A DNA stretch of 64,000 nucleotides from Eubacteriales bacterium mix99 (GCA_038396605.1 CP121690.1:2756356-2820355); one strand, 5' to 3'. Numbered from the stretch's first letter, positions 25,547 to 34,307 are shown. Numbers and translations are program-made. The notes: generated by a model from the letters alone, not told the origin.

Positions 25547-25602
25547 TGTCTCTACGGACGGTTCGGCTTCTGCGGATTCAAGCAAATCCAAAGGAGTCGA
25601 AC

Positions 25603-26100
25603 ATGGGAAACAAATCTAAAACCTATCGCATCTACGACAAGACCACCAAGCAGTGGTACGAGATCCCGGAGGACCAGTATCGCGAGTACGACCGCTGGCG
25701 CACTGCTCTTCGCAAGAGAATGCAGTACCGCGGCGAGTGCTTCTGCCCGCGCAGCAAATGGTGGCTGTGCGACGGCAATTGCCTCGACTGCGAATTCCAC
25801 AACAACACGACCGTCTCTCTTGATGATCCACTGCCTGACGGCGAAGGAACGCTCGCCGATTACGTTCCGGACGACGCTCCTCTTATTGAAGAGGTGCTTT
25901 CCGAGAAGGCGGAGCTGGACCAGCTGTTCAAGCGTCTGCAGGAGCTCATGCCGGAGGCCAAGCGTATCGGAGAGCTCCGCGAGGAAGGCCTCTCCGACGA
26001 GGCCATCGCCGACATCGTCGGCATCAAGCGCACGACGTTCCTGTCCCGCCTGAAGAAGGCCGAGGGGAAGCTGTCTCAGGAGTTCCCCGACTGGTTCTAA
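25603..26100 (+). CDS. Sigma-70-like / phage regulatory HTH protein
   Basis: 165 residues. A cysteine cluster (C in GECFCPRSKWWLCDGNCLDC, about 45-64) is followed by an acidic middle section (LDDPLPDGEGTLADYVPDDA) like the region between sigma domains 2 and 4. The C-terminal HTH reads RIGELREEGLSDEAIADIVG then IKRTTFLSRLKKAEGKL. Short sigma-like proteins of this kind open early gene clusters of clostridial mobile elements. It may direct RNA polymerase to element-specific promoters; that role is inference. First strongly GC-rich gene of the block. Confidence 0.7.
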   Translation: MGNKSKTYRIYDKTTKQWYEIPEDQYREYDRWRTALRKRMQYRGECFCPRSKWWLCDGNCLDCEFHNNTTVSLDDPLPDGEGTLADYVPDDAPLIEEVLSEKAELDQLFKRLQELMPEAKRIGELREEGLSDEAIADIVGIKRTTFLSRLKKAEGKLSQEFPDWF

Positions 26101-26107
26101 TCATGCG

Positions 26108-26144
26108 GCTCCGGCTGCCCATCGTGGTGGCCGGAGCTTTTTTC
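26108..26144 (+). terminator. Rho-independent terminator
   Basis: GCTCCGGC (26108-26115) pairs with GCCGGAGC (26130-26137), followed by TTTTTT. Confidence 0.85.
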
Positions 26145-26162
26145 TGAAATTCTTCTTTTCCC

Positions 26163-26207
26163 TTCGTCAAAACGGCCCGCCCGCCTCCAGTGGGAAGTGT
26201 AAGGAGC
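26163..26207 (+). promoter_or_regulatory. Repeated leader element, copy 1 (TTCGTCAAAACGG...CTCCAGTGGGAAG...GGAG)
   Basis: First of three related elements (others at 30703 and 59712). It begins TTCGTCAAAACGG and ends in CTCC-AGTGGGAAGTG-TAAGGAG, where CTCC can pair with GGAG. It lies between a terminator and the small gene preceding the DUF2800 operon. A structured RNA upstream of DUF2800 genes (the DUF2800 RNA motif) is known from the literature; whether this is the same motif cannot be settled here. Confidence 0.5.
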
Positions 26208-26241
26208 ACGAAAACAGATGCTCCGGATTGGAGGAAACGTG

Positions 26242-26448
26242 ATGAACAAGACACGCAACAGAAGTCCTGCGGACACCGAGGTTATCGCCGTTCTTATCGC
26301 GATAAGCCATGTATCCGCAAGACTGGCAAGGAACCTCTCGATCCTTGCCGCAGACAGACAACCATTGGAAGGAGGCAAAGAGAATGTCAAAAATGGCAGA
26401 AATGGATCAGACCATCAAGGAACTGCGCGATGCCGCCGCTGCTATTAA
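26242..26448 (+). CDS. Small hypothetical phage protein
   Basis: 68 residues beginning MNKTRNRSPADTEVIAVLIA, then ISHVSARLARNLSIL. TTGGAGG precedes ATG 26242. Its last 21 codons overlap the next gene in another frame. N-terminal helix likely; no family recognised by function, although similar short proteins occur at this place in related gut elements. Confidence 0.5.
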   Translation: MNKTRNRSPADTEVIAVLIAISHVSARLARNLSILAADRQPLEGGKENVKNGRNGSDHQGTARCRRCY

Positions 26449-26716
26449 CAGCGCGGCCGACTGGCTCTACCAGCAGTTCTCCGGCAACGACGAGGAACCC
26501 GCTCCGCAGCCTGAAGAGACGCAGGCCGAGCCTGAGCCGAAGAAGGAGCTGAAGCTGGAGGATGTGAGGAAGGTTCTCGCCGAACGGTCGCGCGCAGGCT
26601 ATACGACGCAGATCCGCGAGCTGCTCCACAAGTACGGTGCGAGCAAGCTGTCGGCTGTCGATCCGAAGGACTACGAGGCCCTGCTCTTCGATGTGGAGGG
26701 ACTCAATGAATTCTGA
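26384..26716 (+). CDS. Hypothetical phage early protein
   Basis: 110 residues from ATG 26384 (GGAGG ten bases upstream). An N-terminal helix (MDQTIKELRDAAAAINSAAD) is followed by an acidic Pro/Glu linker (EEPAPQPEETQAEPEPKKE) and a compact helical C-terminal domain, KLEDVRKVLAERSRAGYTTQ then IRELLHKYGASKLSAVDP. This last part is common in phage proteins encoded just before DUF2800. It may act with the downstream recombination proteins; function unknown. Overlaps the next start by 11 bp. Confidence 0.65.
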   Translation: MSKMAEMDQTIKELRDAAAAINSAADWLYQQFSGNDEEPAPQPEETQAEPEPKKELKLEDVRKVLAERSRAGYTTQIRELLHKYGASKLSAVDPKDYEALLFDVEGLNEF

Positions 26717-27848
26717 AAGACAGCATGCGGTCCTCTCCGCGTCAAGCTCCGACCGGTGGATTCACTGCCCGCCGTCAGTCAGGCTTAGCGAGGGATTCGA
26801 GGACAAGGAAAGCGACTACGCACTGGAAGGCACCTGCGCTCACGCGCTCGCCGAATACAAGCTCCGCAAGGCGCTCGGCTACCCGGCACAGGACCCGACC
26901 GAGGCCCTTGCCTTCTACAACGAGGAGATGGAGGAAGCAACAGATGGCTATGTCAGCTACGTACTGGAAAAGGTCGAGGCCGCAAAAGAGGCCTGCTCTG
27001 ATCCGGTTGTTCTGGTCGAACAGCGCGTGGACTACTCCCGCTGGGTGAGACAGGGCTTCGGCACATCCGATGCGCTGATCATCGCGGACGGCACGCTCCG
27101 GATCATCGATCTGAAGTACGGCACCGGCATCGCCGTGTCGGCGGAGGACAATCCGCAGCTCAAATGCTACTCGCTTGGAGCCTTGGATCTGTTCGACGGC
27201 ATCTACGACATCGACACCGTCAGCATGACGATTTACCAGCCGAGACGGCAGAACGTCAGCGAATGGCAGATCAGCAAGAAGGACCTGCTCGCATGGGCGG
27301 ACGAGGTTCTGAAGCCTACGGCGGAGCTGGCCTGGGACGGCAAGGGGGAATTCTCCTGCGGCCCGTGGTGCCGGTTCTGCAAGGCGAAGACCATCTGCCG
27401 GAAACGGGCCGAGGAGAACCTGAAGCTCGCGCAGCATGAGTTCAGGCTGCCGCCGGAGCTCTCCGACGCGGAAATCGAGGTCATCCTTTCCCAGGTGGAC
27501 GAGCTGGTCTCGTGGGCGTCCGACATCAAGGAGTACGCGCTCCAGCAGGCGCTTTCCGGCAAGGAGTGGCACGGCTTCAAGCTCGTAGAGGGCAGGTCCG
27601 TCCGCAAGTACGCCAATGAAACCGCCGTCGCCAAGACGGTCGAAGACGCCGGATTCGACCCGTATGAGAAGAAGCTGCTCGGCATTACTGCCATGCAGAA
27701 GCTCCTCGGAAAGAACCGGTTCAATGAACTCCTGTCAGGCTTCATCGAGAAGCCGCAGGGCAAACCAACACTCGTCCCGGACTCCGACAAGCGTCCGGCG
27801 ATGAATACAGCAAAAAACGACTTCAAGGAGGTCAAAAATCATGAGTAA
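26706..27848 (+). CDS. DUF2800 protein (PD-(D/E)XK/Cas4-like nuclease fold)
   Basis: 380 residues. The N-terminus, SASSSDRWIHCPPSVRLSEG, is characteristic of DUF2800. Nuclease-like elements follow: GTSDALIIADGTLRIIDLKYG (D...DxK core, about 118-138), the helix with EDNPQLKCYSLGAL, and a C-terminal cysteine set CGPWCRFCKAKTICRK that with an upstream Cys could hold an iron-sulfur cluster, as in Cas4 and RecB-type exonucleases. Paired with DUF2815 in many Firmicutes phages and likely part of a phage recombination or replication complex. ATG 26706 overlaps the previous gene. Confidence 0.82.
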   Translation: MNSERQHAVLSASSSDRWIHCPPSVRLSEGFEDKESDYALEGTCAHALAEYKLRKALGYPAQDPTEALAFYNEEMEEATDGYVSYVLEKVEAAKEACSDPVVLVEQRVDYSRWVRQGFGTSDALIIADGTLRIIDLKYGTGIAVSAEDNPQLKCYSLGALDLFDGIYDIDTVSMTIYQPRRQNVSEWQISKKDLLAWADEVLKPTAELAWDGKGEFSCGPWCRFCKAKTICRKRAEENLKLAQHEFRLPPELSDAEIEVILSQVDELVSWASDIKEYALQQALSGKEWHGFKLVEGRSVRKYANETAVAKTVEDAGFDPYEKKLLGITAMQKLLGKNRFNELLSGFIEKPQGKPTLVPDSDKRPAMNTAKNDFKEVKNHE

Positions 27849-28419
27849 GACAACTATGCACAATCCGATGAAGGTTATCACTGGCCCGAACACCCGCTGG
27901 TCCTACGCGAACGTCTGGGAGCCGAAGTCCATCAACGGCGGAACGCCGAAATACAGCGTAAGCCTCATCATCCCGAAGTCCGACACCGTGACGGTCGCCA
28001 AGGTCAAGGCCGCCATCGAGGCTGCCTACAAGGAGGGCGAAGCCAAGCTCAAGGGCAACAGCAAGTCCGTTCCCCCACTGTCCGCGATCAAGACGCCGCT
28101 TCGTGACGGCGACGCGGAGCGTCCGGACGACGAGGCCTACCGCGGCTCCTACTTCGTGAATGCGAACGCAACGACCGCTCCGGGCATCGTGGACGCGGAC
28201 CTGAATCCGATTCTTTCCCGCAGCGAGGTGTACTCCGGCGTGTACGGCAGAGCCAGCATCACGTTCTACGCGTTCAACTCCTCCGGGAACCGCGGCATCG
28301 CCTGCGGCCTGAACAACCTGCAGAAGATCCGTGATGGCGAGCCGCTCGGCAGCAAGGCCAGCGCAGAATCCGACTTCGCGGATTTCACAACCGACAACGA
28401 CGACGATTTCCTGAACTAA
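27841..28419 (+). CDS. DUF2815, single-strand DNA-binding-like protein
   Basis: 192 residues starting MSKTTMHNPMKVITGPNTRW, then SYANVWEPKSINGGTPKYSV, the typical DUF2815 opening. The rest is a beta-rich core (SVSLIIPKSD, YFVNANA, VYSGVYGRASITFYAFNSSG) and a strongly acidic C-terminal tail (DFADFTTDNDDDFLN) like those of single-strand DNA-binding proteins. Likely works with the DUF2800 nuclease and the polymerase. Overlaps DUF2800 by 8 bp. Confidence 0.83.
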   Translation: MSKTTMHNPMKVITGPNTRWSYANVWEPKSINGGTPKYSVSLIIPKSDTVTVAKVKAAIEAAYKEGEAKLKGNSKSVPPLSAIKTPLRDGDAERPDDEAYRGSYFVNANATTAPGIVDADLNPILSRSEVYSGVYGRASITFYAFNSSGNRGIACGLNNLQKIRDGEPLGSKASAESDFADFTTDNDDDFLN

Positions 28420-28431
28420 GGAGGCAAGACA

Positions 28432-28629
28432 ATGGAAACCATCATGAACATGATTCTCTGCATCATCTACGACCTGCTCGGCCTCAGCGGCATCGCGCTC
28501 CTGATCATCATCTCGGTCACGAGCGCCCGCTCCTACCGGGAGGACAAGGAACTCAGGCTCCATCAGGAGGAGCGCGACAAGGAGTACCACGAGCGCCGCA
28601 TGAAGGAACTCGAAGCGCATCGCAGCTAA
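28432..28629 (+). CDS. Small single-pass membrane protein
   Basis: 65 residues. One hydrophobic segment (IMNMILCIIYDLLGLSGIAL then LIIISV, about 4-29) is followed by a charged helix rich in Glu/Lys/Arg (REDKELRLHQEERDKEYHER). GGAGG precedes ATG 28432. Function unknown; found between replication genes and before a strong terminator. Confidence 0.6.
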   Translation: METIMNMILCIIYDLLGLSGIALLIIISVTSARSYREDKELRLHQEERDKEYHERRMKELEAHRS

Positions 28630-28654
28630 TCCACAGAACATAAAGCTGTTGGCG

Positions 28655-28688
28655 GGCGGCAGGGACCAATCTCCCTGCCGCCTTATTC
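28655..28688 (+). terminator. Strong terminator hairpin
   Basis: GGCGGCAGGGA (28655-28665) pairs perfectly with TCCCTGCCGCC (28672-28682), loop CCAATC, followed by TTATTCGT. Eleven base pairs, with a weak T-run. Confidence 0.7.
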
Positions 28689-28707
28689 GTGAATTGAGGT
28701 GAAAATT

Positions 28708-30696
28708 GTGAAGACAATCAGCATAGATATCGAGACGTTCAGCGACGTCGATCTTGGCAAATGCGGCGTTTATCGCTATTGCAGTTCGCCTGCCTTCGAG
28801 ATTCTCCTGTTCGGCTACAGCGTGGACGGAGGTCCGGTGAAAGTCGTCGACCTTGCCTGCGGTGAAAAGATCCCGGAGGACATCCTCGACGCGCTGACCG
28901 ATGACACGGTTCTCAAATGGGCATTTAACGCAAACTTCGAACGCGTCTGCCTGTCACGCTACCTGCGGGACATGGGGCGGAGCCTTGACCCGTTCCACGA
29001 CAATCATCCGCTGTCATTGGAGCATGCCCGGTTCCTGAATCCGGAGGGCTGGCGCTGCTCGATGGTCTGGGCGGCGACAATGGGACTCCCGCTCAGCTTA
29101 AAAGGCGTCGGCGCAGTCCTGCAGCTTGCCGACCAGAAGATGGATGAAGGCAAGGCCCTCATCAAATACTTCTCCGTCCCCTGCGCACCCACCAAGGCGA
29201 ACGGCGGACGCACTCGGAACCTGCCATCGGATGATCCCGGCAAATGGGCGACATTCAAAAAGTACAACCAGCGCGACGTCGAGGTCGAGATGATGATCCA
29301 AAGGAAACTGCGGAACTTCCCGGTGCCGGACTTCGTGTGGGACGAGTACCACATCGACCAGGAGATCAACGACCGAGGCGTGCGCATCGACATGGATCTC
29401 GTGGAGAAGGCCATCGACATGGACACCCGCTCCCGCAGCAAGCTGACAGAGAAGATGCAGGCGATTACGAATCTGGAGAATCCGAACAGCGTCCAGCAGA
29501 TGAAGCAGTGGCTCTCCGACAACGGCATGGAGGTCGACAGCCTCGGCAAAAAAGCAGTGACAGCCCTGCTCAAAACCGCGCCACCTGAACTCACTGAAGT
29601 GCTGGAGCTCCGGCAGCAGCTTGCGAAATCCAGCGTGAAGAAATACCAGACCATGCAGCGCGCCGTATGCTCCGATAGCCGTGCTCGCGGCATGTTCATG
29701 TTCTACGGCGCGAATCGCACAGGCCGCTGGGCCGGACGGCTCATCCAGCTTCAGAATCTGCCGCAGAACCATCTGCCTGACCTGGATGCTGCGAGGGCGC
29801 TTGTGAAGTCCGGCGACTATGAGGCCGTGAAGATGATCTACGAGGATGTCCCGGACACACTCAGCCAGCTTATCCGCACTGCCTTCATTCCGAAGGACGG
29901 CTGCCGGTTCTACGTGGCTGACTTCTCCGCCATCGAGGCACGCGTCATCGCATGGTACGCAGGCGAGAAATGGAAGTCCGATGCGTTCGCGAACGGCGAG
30001 GACATCTACTGCTCGACGGCAAGCCGCATGTTCCACAAGCCGGTCGTCAAGCACGGCGTAAACGGCGAGCTTCGCGCCAAGGGCAAGATCGCGGAACTGG
30101 CGTGCGGCTACGGCGGCTCGACCGGCGCTTTGAAGGCGATGGGCGCACTCGAAATGGGCCTGTCTGAGGATGAGCTTCCGGACATCGTCTCCTCATGGCG
30201 TGACGCGAACCAGCAGATCGTGAAGTTCTGGTGGGACGTCGACAAGGCCGTCATGGCTGCCGTGAAGAACCACAAAACCACCCGGCTCGGCAGGCTCGCC
30301 TTCTTCTGGCAGGCGGGCATGCTGTTCATCACATTGCCTTCCGGCAGGAGTCTTGCGTATGTGAAGCCGAAGGTCGGCATGAACCGTTTCGGCGGCGAGT
30401 GCATCACCTACGAGGGCGTGGGCGGCACGAAGAAATGGGAACGCCTCGAATCGTACGGCCCGAAGTTCGTGGAGAACATCGTGCAAGCCACAAGCCGCGA
30501 CATTCTGTGCAATTCGATGAAGATGCTCCGTCATTGCGACATCTGCATGCATATCCACGACGAGCTGGTTATCGAAGCCGATCCGCGCGTATCGCTTGAC
30601 ACCTTGTGCGTGCAGATGGGACGCGTCCCTGCGTGGGCGGACGGTCTGGTGCTCCGCGCGGACGGTTACGTCTGCGATTTCTATAAGAAAGACTGA
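28708..30696 (+). CDS. Phage family A DNA polymerase
   Basis: 662 residues from GTG 28708 (GAGGT seven bases upstream; GTG 28699 overlaps that site and is less likely). N-terminal 3'-5' exonuclease: SIDIETFSDVDL (ExoI) near the start and NQRDVEVE (ExoIII-type). Polymerase domain: GRWAGRLIQLQNLP, motif A YVADFSAIEARVIAWYAG, the O-helix region around KIAELACGYGGSTGALKAMG, and motif C HIHDELVIEA. It replicates phage DNA together with the DUF3987 helicase. Intact. Confidence 0.93.
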   Translation: MKTISIDIETFSDVDLGKCGVYRYCSSPAFEILLFGYSVDGGPVKVVDLACGEKIPEDILDALTDDTVLKWAFNANFERVCLSRYLRDMGRSLDPFHDNHPLSLEHARFLNPEGWRCSMVWAATMGLPLSLKGVGAVLQLADQKMDEGKALIKYFSVPCAPTKANGGRTRNLPSDDPGKWATFKKYNQRDVEVEMMIQRKLRNFPVPDFVWDEYHIDQEINDRGVRIDMDLVEKAIDMDTRSRSKLTEKMQAITNLENPNSVQQMKQWLSDNGMEVDSLGKKAVTALLKTAPPELTEVLELRQQLAKSSVKKYQTMQRAVCSDSRARGMFMFYGANRTGRWAGRLIQLQNLPQNHLPDLDAARALVKSGDYEAVKMIYEDVPDTLSQLIRTAFIPKDGCRFYVADFSAIEARVIAWYAGEKWKSDAFANGEDIYCSTASRMFHKPVVKHGVNGELRAKGKIAELACGYGGSTGALKAMGALEMGLSEDELPDIVSSWRDANQQIVKFWWDVDKAVMAAVKNHKTTRLGRLAFFWQAGMLFITLPSGRSLAYVKPKVGMNRFGGECITYEGVGGTKKWERLESYGPKFVENIVQATSRDILCNSMKMLRHCDICMHIHDELVIEADPRVSLDTLCVQMGRVPAWADGLVLRADGYVCDFYKKD

Positions 30697-30702
30697 ATCT
30701 GT

Positions 30703-30756
30703 TTCGTCAAAAGCGGTCTGTCCCCTCCAGTGGGAAGTAGAGGCAGGCCGCTTTTT
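30703..30756 (+). promoter_or_regulatory. Repeated leader element, copy 2, merged with a terminator-like hairpin
   Basis: TTCGTCAAAAGCGG then CCTCCAGTGGGAAGTAGAGG. The 3' part folds as GCGGTCTG...CCTC / GAGG-CAGGCCGC with the conserved CAGTGGGAAGTA loop and ends TTTTTC. Same loop and flanks as the copies at 26163 and 59712. It sits between the polymerase gene and the next gene, so it could work as an attenuator. Confidence 0.5.
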
Positions 30757-30786
30757 CTATTGCCCGCCGGAAAGGAGGATACCGGT

Positions 30787-31203
30787 TTGGATTACAGGAA
30801 TGTTGAGGGCTATCCGGACCCGACATGCTACGAGGCGCTGAGCCTTATCGAACTTGAAGAGAAGAAGGCGCTCCGCGCTTTCCGCCCCATCATCTACGTC
30901 TGCTCGCCGTACGCGGGAGACATTCAGAGGAACGTGGCGGACGCCCGGCGCTACTGCCGGTTCGCAGTCGAACAGGGATACATCCCCATCGCGCCGCATC
31001 TGCTGTTTCCGCAGTTCCTTGACGACACCGACCCTACTGAGCGCGAGCTCGGACTCTTCTTCGGAAACGCGCTCATGAGCAAGTGCGCCGAGGTCTGGGT
31101 GTTCGGAGACAGGATCTCGAACGGCATGGCAGCGGAAATACGAAGAGCCCGCTGGAAGGGCTACCGGCTGCGCTATTTCACAGAGGATTTGAAGGAGGTC
31201 TAA
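30787..31203 (+). CDS. DUF4406 / nucleoside 2-deoxyribosyltransferase-like protein
   Basis: 138 residues from TTG 30787 (AAAGGAGG eight bases upstream). The core reads IIYVCSPYAGDIQRNVADAR, then YCRFAVEQGYIPIAPHLLFP, QFLDD and AEVWVFGDRISNGMAAEIRR. This is the DUF4406 pattern, a Rossmann-like fold related to nucleoside deoxyribosyltransferases; the SPY and GxxMxxEI motifs suggest a nucleotide ligand. Likely nucleotide salvage or modification for phage DNA; substrate unknown. Confidence 0.75.
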   Translation: MDYRNVEGYPDPTCYEALSLIELEEKKALRAFRPIIYVCSPYAGDIQRNVADARRYCRFAVEQGYIPIAPHLLFPQFLDDTDPTERELGLFFGNALMSKCAEVWVFGDRISNGMAAEIRRARWKGYRLRYFTEDLKEV

Positions 31204-31208
31204 CACTT

Positions 31209-31538
31209 ATGCATGCAATCGAAGAAAACCAGCGGACGCTCTATGACGGAACCAGAATCACCACATACAGCCGCGAGATCACCAGTGCGAACGTACTCGA
31301 GGCCGAGGCCGGGACGACCGGATACATGGGCGGAGACACTGGTCACGGAGGCCGCACCTATCTGCGCATCACGGATCTTGGAGGCACGGACATCCGCGTG
31401 AACCCGATCCAGGACCGCTACGGGAACGGCGGCTTTGAGGTCACCCTCGGCGGCGACTGCGAGCTTGCCACCATGATCACGGCACTCAAGTTCATCACGC
31501 AGGTGCTGGAGGAGGAATCCAAGGAGGTGTACGACTGA
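31209..31538 (+). CDS. Hypothetical phage protein
   Basis: 109 residues, MHAIEENQRTLYDGTRITTY, beta-rich with glycine turns (YMGGDTGHGGRTYLRITDLG) and a helical end. I do not recognise a family with known function. GAAGGAGG precedes ATG 31209, and its stop overlaps the ATG of the helicase gene, so it is coupled to replication. Confidence 0.6.
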   Translation: MHAIEENQRTLYDGTRITTYSREITSANVLEAEAGTTGYMGGDTGHGGRTYLRITDLGGTDIRVNPIQDRYGNGGFEVTLGGDCELATMITALKFITQVLEEESKEVYD

Positions 31539-33787
31539 TGTTCACCATCTACACGTCCGACGCCTACCAGCAGGAATCTAACTGTGTCTACTCGCACCCG
31601 GTCGAAGTCGTCGATGAGGCAAGCTTCAAGAGAGCCGTCTCGCACGACCACGTGTGCGCCAAGTACAGGAACAACTACCGTGGCAATGACAACTTCATCT
31701 CCTCGGACTGCCTTCCCGTCGACTGCGACAACGACCACTCGGATGATCCGGCGGGCTGGAAGACGCCAGCGGATATCCGGAAGGCGCTGCCCGGCGTTTT
31801 CTTCGCCGTCCACTACAGCCGCCACAACAATCGTCCCAAGGACGGGAAGTCCGCAAGGCCGCGCTTCCATTTGTTCTTCCAGATCGACCCGATGACCGGC
31901 TACGAGGCTTATGCCGCGTTGAAGCAGCTCCTGCACGAGATCTTCCCCTACCTGGATGCGAACGCGCTCGACGCGGCGCGATTCCTCTACGGGACACGCG
32001 ACCCCAAGGTCGAGTTCCATCCGGGCGGCAAGACGCTCACGGACTTCCTCTACGGGGACGAGTTCGACAAGGACATGCCGGGAGGCTACGAAAAGCAGGC
32101 GACCATTCCGGAGGGCAGCCGCAACACCACGATGTTCCGGTGGGCAGTACGCTCCATGAAACGCTATGGGGATACAGAAGAATCCAAGAACGCGTATTTC
32201 ACGGAAGCGGAGAAATGCCAGCCGCCGCTCTCCACGGACGAGCTGAACCACATCTGGAAAAGCGCACAGAAATACTATGCGAAGATCGCAAGCCAGCCCG
32301 GCTACGTGAGCCCGCAGGAGTACAACAATCCGAATCCCGGCTGGGACGAGCCGCTGCCGTTCTCACGGTACACGATGGCACCCTTCCCGGTCGACGCCCT
32401 CCCGGAGCCCATCGCCAATTATGTGAAGGCCGTCGCGGAAAGCACGCAGACCTCTGTCGACATGGCAGGCTCGATCGCCATATCCGTTCTCTCGACCTGC
32501 CTTCAGAAGAAGTACCGGATTCAGGGCAAATCCGACTGGGTGGAACCGCTCAACACCTATGTGATCGTCATCGCCCCTCCGTCCGAGAGAAAGTCATCGG
32601 TCCTGCATCTCATGCTGCAGCCAGTCAACGACTACGAGGTCGAATACAACAAGACCAACGCTGCTGCGGTCGAGGCCGGACGCATGCAGAAGCGCGTGCT
32701 GGAGCGCAGGCAGAAGGCCCTCGAGGAGAAGGTCGCAAAAGGCACCGCCGACCCGGAGGAACTGGAGCGCATCGCACAGGAGGTCGCCGACTTCGAGGAG
32801 ACAAACCCGCTGCAGCTCTACGTGGACGACATCACAACCGAGAAGCTCGTCTCCGTCATCGCAAGCAACCACGGACACGCCTCCCTGATCTCCAGTGAGG
32901 GCGGGATCTTCGACACCCTGTCCGGCATCTACACGCGGAACGTGAATATCGACGTCATGCTGAAAGGCTACTCGGGAGACACGATCCGCGTCGACCGAAT
33001 CGGCAGGGACAGCGAAAGCATCATGGACCCGGCGCTCACCATCCTCCTGATGGCGCAGCCGAACGTCGTCTCCGCGGTCCTCAGCAACACGACCTTCCGC
33101 GGACGAGGCCTCACCGCAAGGTTCCTCTACAGCATGCCGGTCTCCAGCGTGGGAAGCAGACGATACCGGAGCGAGGCCGTGACCGACGGCATCTACCGCG
33201 CCTACGAGCGTCTGGTCGTAAACCTCCTGGACGACGAGTATCCGGAGAAGCCGCAAATCATAACACTCTCTCAGGAAGCGGACCAGGAGCTCGAGTCATT
33301 CGCGAACTGGCTGGAGCCGAAGCTCACGACCGACTATGCGGAGATGGCCGACTGGGCGGGAAAGCTCGTCGGCAACGTGCTGCGCATGTCCGGTCTCCTG
33401 TGCCGGGCTGGCATCTACCAGAGCCACGACTTCCTTGGCACCCACGGAGCGCTGACGGTCTCCGGCAAGACGATAGCCGACGCTATCCGGCTGGGCCGCT
33501 ACTTCCTGAACCACGCGCAGGCCGCCTACTCCGTACTGCCGGAGGATGCGATGTACCGAAACGCGGACATGATCCTGCAGCGGATCAAGGAGCAAAAGCT
33601 CACCGCTTTTGACCGGCGTGCCGCGATGCGCATGTGCCGCACCTTCAAGACGGTCGACTCCATCCAGCCGGTGCTGGACTTCCTCGAGGACTACGGGTAC
33701 ATCGCACAGAAGCCCCAGAAGTATTCAGGCACGGGCAGACCGCCGCTTCCGAAGTATGCCGTCAATCCGAAGTTCCATGAGAAGTAG
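31538..33787 (+). CDS. DUF3987 (YfjI-type) helicase with N-terminal primase-like domain
   Basis: 749 residues. Residues 1-270 resemble an archaeo-eukaryotic primase/polymerase plus PriCT region (LPVDCDNDHSDDPAGW, RPRFHLFFQID, SRNTTMFRWAVRSMKRYG). Residues 280-720 are the DUF3987 ATPase with a modified Walker A (VIVIAPPSERKSSVLHLML), Walker B-like LQLYVDDITTEKLV and ISSEGGIFDTLSG. A winged-helix end follows. It serves as replicative helicase/primase in many Firmicutes phages. The origin-like repeats start right after its stop. Confidence 0.85.
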   Translation: MFTIYTSDAYQQESNCVYSHPVEVVDEASFKRAVSHDHVCAKYRNNYRGNDNFISSDCLPVDCDNDHSDDPAGWKTPADIRKALPGVFFAVHYSRHNNRPKDGKSARPRFHLFFQIDPMTGYEAYAALKQLLHEIFPYLDANALDAARFLYGTRDPKVEFHPGGKTLTDFLYGDEFDKDMPGGYEKQATIPEGSRNTTMFRWAVRSMKRYGDTEESKNAYFTEAEKCQPPLSTDELNHIWKSAQKYYAKIASQPGYVSPQEYNNPNPGWDEPLPFSRYTMAPFPVDALPEPIANYVKAVAESTQTSVDMAGSIAISVLSTCLQKKYRIQGKSDWVEPLNTYVIVIAPPSERKSSVLHLMLQPVNDYEVEYNKTNAAAVEAGRMQKRVLERRQKALEEKVAKGTADPEELERIAQEVADFEETNPLQLYVDDITTEKLVSVIASNHGHASLISSEGGIFDTLSGIYTRNVNIDVMLKGYSGDTIRVDRIGRDSESIMDPALTILLMAQPNVVSAVLSNTTFRGRGLTARFLYSMPVSSVGSRRYRSEAVTDGIYRAYERLVVNLLDDEYPEKPQIITLSQEADQELESFANWLEPKLTTDYAEMADWAGKLVGNVLRMSGLLCRAGIYQSHDFLGTHGALTVSGKTIADAIRLGRYFLNHAQAAYSVLPEDAMYRNADMILQRIKEQKLTAFDRRAAMRMCRTFKTVDSIQPVLDFLEDYGYIAQKPQKYSGTGRPPLPKYAVNPKFHEK

Positions 33788-34029
33788 GATTTTTGTCATT
33801 CCGTCCTATGCCTGTCCTGCCCTTCAGGACAGTTCTTGGGACAGGAAAACATCAGGAAACACACGGGTTTCAGGGTTCTGTCCCTTTTGTCCGAGCCCCT
33901 ATAAAAAGCCAAAAAGAATTATTTATTCTCAATTCTTCTACCAAACCATTTTTGTTTACGGATTAAGGGACAAAAGCGACAGAAGGGACAAAACCCCAGA
34001 AACTCCCAAAACACGGAGGTTTTTACACC
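33788..34029. other. Origin-like region with inverted repeats around an AT-rich core
   Basis: TTCTGTCCCTTTTGTCC (33876-33892) faces its near-complement GGGACAAAAGCGACAGAAG (33967-33985), followed by another GGGACAAAA, across an AT-rich segment (33900-33965). A palindrome CTGTCCTG-CCCTT-CAGGACAG lies at 33812-33832. It sits directly after the helicase/primase gene. Iterons plus AT-rich DNA beside the initiator gene suggest a replication origin; not proven. Confidence 0.5.
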
Positions 34030-34057
34030 ATGAAAGATACAGGACAAAGCTTAGGCC

Positions 34058-34303
34058 ATGACGGACAGCCGGACAAAAGCTATCTCGCCCGCTGCCAGAA
34101 AACACTACGCGGCTGGGGAGCACCTCGGCGTGAAATACCGCGGACAATGCGTCTGGACCTACAAGGGCAAACCGAACACGAACTTCCTCTCGGCAGCCTA
34201 CGCCGCATTCAATCTCGTGGACCCGGTTCCGGAGGTCGCCCGAGCCCGAGGCGGGACGCTGTCCGAGGGCGAGAGTGCGCCGACACAGGATTTGAGGAGG
34301 TGA
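34058..34303 (+). CDS. Small hypothetical protein before VRR-NUC
   Basis: 81 residues, with a convincing core SPAARKHYAAGEHLGVKYRG then QCVWTYKGKPNTNFLSAAYA. The best ribosome site (GGAGG at 34015) serves ATG 34030, which is in another frame and gives an Arg-rich product. The frame starting at 34058 has better composition but a weak site, so translation may need coupling, or a frameshift has separated start and body. Function unknown. Confidence 0.45.
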   Translation: MTDSRTKAISPAARKHYAAGEHLGVKYRGQCVWTYKGKPNTNFLSAAYAAFNLVDPVPEVARARGGTLSEGESAPTQDLRR

Positions 34304-34307
34304 TGCC

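Noticed and set aside
27832-28641. 269-codon minus-strand frame opposite DUF2815
   Set aside because: No family features or ribosome site; it only mirrors the codon bias of the plus-strand gene.
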